Shown: in pieces, positions 60,457 through 64,000 of the stretch
How positions within the stretch are numbered: the first letter of the stretch is position 1
Layout of the letters: the number at the start of each line of letters is the position of its first letter
Assembly (NCBI GenBank): GCA_025655575.1
Contig: JAHXIP010000019.1
Location: 1 to 64,000 of the forward strand
Length of the DNA stretch: 64,000 nucleotides
DNA from: Candidatus Thiodiazotropha sp. (ex Monitilora ramsayi)
GTDB taxonomy: Bacteria > Pseudomonadota > Gammaproteobacteria > Chromatiales > Chromatiaceae
Reading direction: 5' to 3'
The notes under the pieces: generated by a model
Database searches by the model: none
What the model was told of the DNA's origin: nothing
What the model saw: the letters and a program-made list of their open reading frames with translations, nothing else
Program-made: the position numbers and the translations under genes

Positions 60457-62931
60457 TTAAAACCCGTAGTTTGAGAAGTGATGCCGGAAGGTACGGCTGC
60501 CCTCCAGTAGCATCTCCTCGAACGCATTGGCGGGCACTGGTGGACTATAGAGGTATCCCTGGCCCTCACCACACCCCATTTTCTGAAGCAGGGTCTGCTG
60601 CGCCAGGGTTTCAACACCTTCCGCGATAATGTGGAGTCCCAGGTTCTTGCCCAGCGAGATGATGGCCTGGGTGATGGCGATGGCATCGCTGTCGTTGGGT
60701 AGATCGCGGATAAACGAGCGGTCAATTTTGAGTTTGTCGATGGGCAGTTGTTTCAGGTAAGAGAGTGAAGAGTATCCCGTGCCGAAATCATCGATGGCAA
60801 TCGTGACACCGAGTTGCTTGAAGACATCAAGAACGGGCACGGATTGCTGCATTTGCCCCATAAATATACCCTCGGTCACCTCGAGCTGCAGAAGGTCGGG
60901 CGGGCAGCCGGAATCGGCAATGATCTGCTCGAAGCGTAGAATCAGGTCTGTCTGCATGATCTGGCGGACTGAGAGATTGATCGCCATACGCCCCTGAAAG
61001 AGTCCCTGGCGTTGCAGGTAGTGGGTCTGCTCACAGGCCTCTTTGAGCACCCAGTGGCCGATCTCATGAATCAGGCCCGTCTCCTCAGCCAGGGGGATAA
61101 AGCGGGCGGGGGGGATGATGCCGAGACGCGGATGGTGCCAGCGCAATACGGCTTCCGCTCCTGTCATCTCCCCATTCTTGAGTGAGATCTGTGGCTGATA
61201 GTAGAGCAGCAGCTGATCTTTTTTCAGCGCACTACGGAGTTCAGTCTCCAGCAACAGGCGCTCGAATGCAGTACGGGTGAGTTCGGAAGTGTAGTAGCGA
61301 TAGTTATTACGTCCCTGCTCCTTGGCCTGATACATGGCGGCGTCGGCGTTCTTGGTCAGGTCGGCTACAGTCAGGCCGTCTTCGGGATAGATGCTGATAC
61401 CGATGCTGGTGGTGACATGTAACTCGCGGCCGGCAATTTTGTAGGGGGTCTTGAAATTCTCCTGGATCTTGGAGGCGACTACGGCCGCTTGGCTGGGATC
61501 ATCCAGACTCTCAACTAAAACGGTGAACTCATCACCGCCAAGGCGCGCTGCCGTATCACCGTCACGCAGAATGCCCTGCAAGCGTTTTGCGACCTCCTTG
61601 AGCAGTTCGTCACCCATGGCATGTCCCAGGGTGTCATTGATGTTCTTGAAGCGATCGAGATCCAGGAAGAGTACGGCCAGTTGACGGCGCTGGCGTTTAG
61701 ACTGGGAGATGGCATGTTGCAGACGATCCTCGAACAGTAATCGGTTGGGCAGATTCGTCAGGGAGTCGTGGTGGGCCAAATGTTCCAGCTGGGATTGTGA
61801 TTGTTTGATGCTGGTGATGTCGGAAAAAACCCCCACGTAGTGCATGACGTTGTCTGATTCGTCACGCACGGTGCTGATGGTTACCCAGGCGGGGTAGATC
61901 TCTCCGTTTTCTCTTTGGCTCCAGATTTCGCCGCGCCAGGAGCCGGTCTCACGGATGATCTGCCATAACTCATCAAAAAATTCGGTGGGATGACGATCCG
62001 ACTTGAGCATCTCCGGATGCTGGCCGAGCACCTCGCTTGATGAGTAACCGGTGATCTCACTAAAAGCGGGATTGACTGAGGTAATCAGGCCCCGGTTGTC
62101 GGCAATAATGATCCCCTCCATGGTGTGTTCGATAATCTGCACGGCTTGCTGCAGTTTCGCTTCAGACTCTTTTCTTTGGGTGATGTCGGTAAATACCAGC
62201 TGGGTTGCCGGTGTCCCTTCGTGTTCGACAGCGCTGAGGAAGATCTCAACCTGAATCACAGCATCATCTGCTCTTTTAAAAGATGCCTCGAATGGTTGGT
62301 TGCCGTGATTCTCCATGGCTTGGAGTTTTGCATTCAGCAGGTCCTCCGAAGCTTGAAGAAAAAGAGCGCTTGCAGGCTGATCGATCAAGATCTTTTCGTC
62401 ATGCACGGACAAGGCTTGCTTTGCCGCTTCATTGAGAAAAACGACTCGATGCTGTTGCAGCAGTAATATGGGGATGGGTGAATCATCTACCAGTTGGCGA
62501 TAGCGATTCTCACTGCGTCGCAGGGCGAGTTTCGTCTTCTCCGCCTCGCGCCTTGTATTGGCTTCCTTGAGTTCGCGCTCAATGGCAGGAACCAAACGTG
62601 AGAGATTATTGAAATTGACGAAATCGTTTGCACCCGATTTCAGCAGTGAGACAACCTTCTCCTCTCCGATGTGGTCAGATACGAGGATGAAGGGGATGTC
62701 CAAGGGGATCGACTGTAGTAACTCCAAGGCTTTTTGAGGCGAAAAGTGCGTCAAGTGTGTATTGGAAAGGATTAGGTCCCATTGCTCAGTATTCAAAGCT
62801 TGTTGCATACCTGCATAGGTGGCCACCCGGTGCGGACGCACCTCGAGTTCGCCACGATGTAGCGTCCGCTGCAGGAATTGATACTCGCTTTCGGAATCCT
62901 CTATAAAGAGAATTCGCAGTGGTCCTGGCAT
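60457..62931 (-). CDS. GGDEF-EAL protein with degenerate receiver and PAS sensors
   Basis: 824 residues. An N-terminal receiver fold (1-125) has N57 where the phosphoacceptor Asp should be (LILSNTHL), and it lacks the usual Lys. PAS domains lie at about 145-260 and 265-385. A GGDEF domain with an intact GGDEF motif (ARLGGDEFTVLV) and an EAL domain follow; the latter has EAV in place of EAL (GAEAVLRWHH) but keeps NLSVRQI, LEVTEG, IDDFGTGYSSL, KIDRSFI and AEGVET. It should make and/or break cyclic-di-GMP in response to PAS signals. It is on the same strand as the qmo operon but 290 bases upstream, so co-transcription is uncertain. Confidence 0.9.
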   Translation of the reverse strand: MPGPLRILFIEDSESEYQFLQRTLHRGELEVRPHRVATYAGMQQALNTEQWDLILSNTHLTHFSPQKALELLQSIPLDIPFILVSDHIGEEKVVSLLKSGANDFVNFNNLSRLVPAIERELKEANTRREAEKTKLALRRSENRYRQLVDDSPIPILLLQQHRVVFLNEAAKQALSVHDEKILIDQPASALFLQASEDLLNAKLQAMENHGNQPFEASFKRADDAVIQVEIFLSAVEHEGTPATQLVFTDITQRKESEAKLQQAVQIIEHTMEGIIIADNRGLITSVNPAFSEITGYSSSEVLGQHPEMLKSDRHPTEFFDELWQIIRETGSWRGEIWSQRENGEIYPAWVTISTVRDESDNVMHYVGVFSDITSIKQSQSQLEHLAHHDSLTNLPNRLLFEDRLQHAISQSKRQRRQLAVLFLDLDRFKNINDTLGHAMGDELLKEVAKRLQGILRDGDTAARLGGDEFTVLVESLDDPSQAAVVASKIQENFKTPYKIAGRELHVTTSIGISIYPEDGLTVADLTKNADAAMYQAKEQGRNNYRYYTSELTRTAFERLLLETELRSALKKDQLLLYYQPQISLKNGEMTGAEAVLRWHHPRLGIIPPARFIPLAEETGLIHEIGHWVLKEACEQTHYLQRQGLFQGRMAINLSVRQIMQTDLILRFEQIIADSGCPPDLLQLEVTEGIFMGQMQQSVPVLDVFKQLGVTIAIDDFGTGYSSLSYLKQLPIDKLKIDRSFIRDLPNDSDAIAITQAIISLGKNLGLHIIAEGVETLAQQTLLQKMGCGEGQGYLYSPPVPANAFEEMLLEGSRTFRHHFSNYGF

Positions 62932-63283
62932 TACGTTTCCCTGTCACTCATTCTAATCGGGTAGTGATTTGGCTATCCGGTCAACCCATATCCGGAATCC
63001 ACGATCAATTTAGGGATATCCGACAACCTGGATGCGAAAAGGGTCTCATTTTTCAATGCATTCTGTCCTATCGGAAAGTATAACCAGATTAGTTATGAGG
63101 TGTAGACAGCAATTATTATGAATAACTTAATGGTGGGGTGTGGGTCTCGTTTTTAGTGATCCACGCAGAACGACAAGGTGTCTACTAGGAAAAAAACACC
63201 TATCCAGTCATTGGGCGCCCAGCTTGTGAAATGTTTTGAATGGGGCCTGTTTTATTAATTATTTGTTAGGCGAGGGCCGGGTT
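62932..63283. other. Intergenic region between divergent genes
   Basis: About 350 bases between the GGDEF-EAL gene (leftward) and the CbbQ-like gene (rightward), so it should hold both promoters. No consensus promoter pair or repeat stands out. AGGCGAGG at 63268-63275 is the likely ribosome binding site of the right-hand gene. Confidence 0.5.
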
Positions 63284-64000
63284 TTGCAAGCCAGAATACT
63301 CAAACCAGAAGCATATTTTATCGAAAATGAACCTTACTATCAGCCGGTGGGAGACGAGATCAGCGTGTTTGAAGCTGCCTATCGGAACCAATTGCCTGTG
63401 CTGCTGAAAGGTCCAACAGGTTGTGGAAAGACCCGCTTCACGGAGCATATGGCGTGGCGTTTGAAGCGTCCATTGATTACCGTCTCTTGTCATGATGATC
63501 TGACAGCTTCAGACCTGGTTGGTCGTTTCTTGGTGAAAGGCGGCGAGACGATCTGGGTGGATGGTCCACTGGCTGCCGCTGTCAGGGTGGGTGGAATCTG
63601 CTACCTGGATGAAGTGGTTGAAGCGCGAAAGGACACGACGGTGGTCATTCACCCCCTTGCAGATGATCGACGCGTGCTGCCGATGGAGAAGGTGGGTGAG
63701 TTGTTGGAAGCAACACCGGACTTCTGCCTCGCCATTTCTTTTAATCCAGGTTATCAGAGCGTACTCAAGGACCTGAAGCAGAGTACAAGACAGCGATTTG
63801 TGGCATTGGAGTTTGACTATCCTGAGCCAGCGCTGGAGCAGAAGATCATTGAGAACGAGGCGTCTGTCGATGCAGAGATGGCAGCCAGGCTGGTGAAGTT
63901 TGCACATATGACAAGAAACCTTAAAGGCAGTGGTCTGGATGAGGGCGCTTCAACCCGATTGCTCGTACACGCGGCCAAGCTGATTACCAGTGGTGTTGAC
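63284..64000 (+). CDS. CbbQ/NirQ/NorQ-family MoxR AAA+ ATPase, 3' end missing
   Basis: 239 codons, open to the right edge. It reads [20 protein letters not shown], Walker [20 protein letters not shown], Walker [15 protein letters not shown], sensor AISFNPGYQ and [15 protein letters not shown], the pattern of CbbQ-type chaperone ATPases. With CbbO they reactivate RuBisCO by removing inhibitory sugar phosphates; NorQ/NirQ relatives mature nitric oxide reductase. CbbQ is favoured by the sulfur-autotroph setting, but the neighbour that would decide is outside. No ATG is in place; a TTG at 63284, eight bases after AGGCGAGG, gives the family N-terminus. Confidence 0.82.
   Translation, partial: MQARILKPEAYFIENEPYYQPVGDEISVFEAAYRNQLPVLLKGPTGCGKTRFTEHMAWRLKRPLITVSCHDDLTASDLVGRFLVKGGETIWVDGPLAAAVRVGGICYLDEVVEARKDTTVVIHPLADDRRVLPMEKVGELLEATPDFCLAISFNPGYQSVLKDLKQSTRQRFVALEFDYPEPALEQKIIENEASVDAEMAARLVKFAHMTRNLKGSGLDEGASTRLLVHAAKLITSGVD

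Noticed and set aside
1..64000. tRNA or rRNA genes
   Set aside because: None was recognised by eye on either strand; a tRNAscan run would settle it.

Overview
The window looks like a chromosome segment of a sulfur-oxidising, probably autotrophic gammaproteobacterium. The main evidence is the reverse sulfate-reduction set: aprBA (adenosine-5'-phosphosulfate reductase, 39.8-42.3 kb) and qmoA-qmoB-hdrC-hdrB (60.2-55.0 kb). A CbbQ/NirQ/NorQ-type ATPase of the kind that activates RuBisCO runs off the right edge. Housekeeping genes (topA-smg-dprA, def-fmt-rsmB, trkAH) are of gammaproteobacterial type and arrangement. Placement near Sedimenticola or Candidatus Thiodiazotropha is an inference from this gene content, not from any search.

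Layout. 0-5.6 kb is accessory DNA: a SymE-like toxin gene divergent from an XRE regulator across two matching palindromes, two HNH nuclease genes (one cut short by a REP-like element), a hypothetical gene and a RloC/PrrC-like zinc-hook ATPase. It is threaded with REP-like palindromes and attC-like sites. 5.7-10.7 kb is a minus-strand cobalamin uptake operon (btuB-btuF-btuC-btuD) behind a well-preserved cobalamin riboswitch. 10.7-24.4 kb is core: two hydrolases, topA, smg, dprA, a LysM protein, then plus-strand def, fmt, rsmB, a DUF4390 gene and an NtrY/NtrX-type two-component system. 24.6-32.1 kb holds a small membrane-protein pair, a beta-lactamase-fold lipoprotein, a small secreted protein, and two lipoproteins (a CxxCH cytochrome and a PhoX-like phosphatase). 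32.3-39.2 kb carries trkA, trkH and a minus-strand row of small conserved genes.

39.7-43.4 kb is aprB-aprA, closed by a strong terminator, followed by a YkgJ-type cysteine-cluster gene. Next come a pterin dehydratase, an unusual receiver-transmembrane fusion, an MscS channel, a cassette-like gene and a DksA/TraR-type protein. Between 48.1 and 55.0 kb, two ~190-bp direct repeats bracket a large tandem-repeat lipoprotein and a MalT-like LuxR regulator; the right copy ends one base before the hdrB stop codon. The qmo/hdr operon follows, then a GGDEF-EAL protein with a degenerate receiver, then the CbbQ-like gene.

How the genes fit together (inference from families). AprBA would oxidise sulfite plus AMP to APS. 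Its electrons would pass to QmoAB, and here to soluble HdrC/HdrB-like subunits instead of the usual membrane-anchored QmoC. No membrane partner is visible in the window, so the route to the quinone pool is the main open question.
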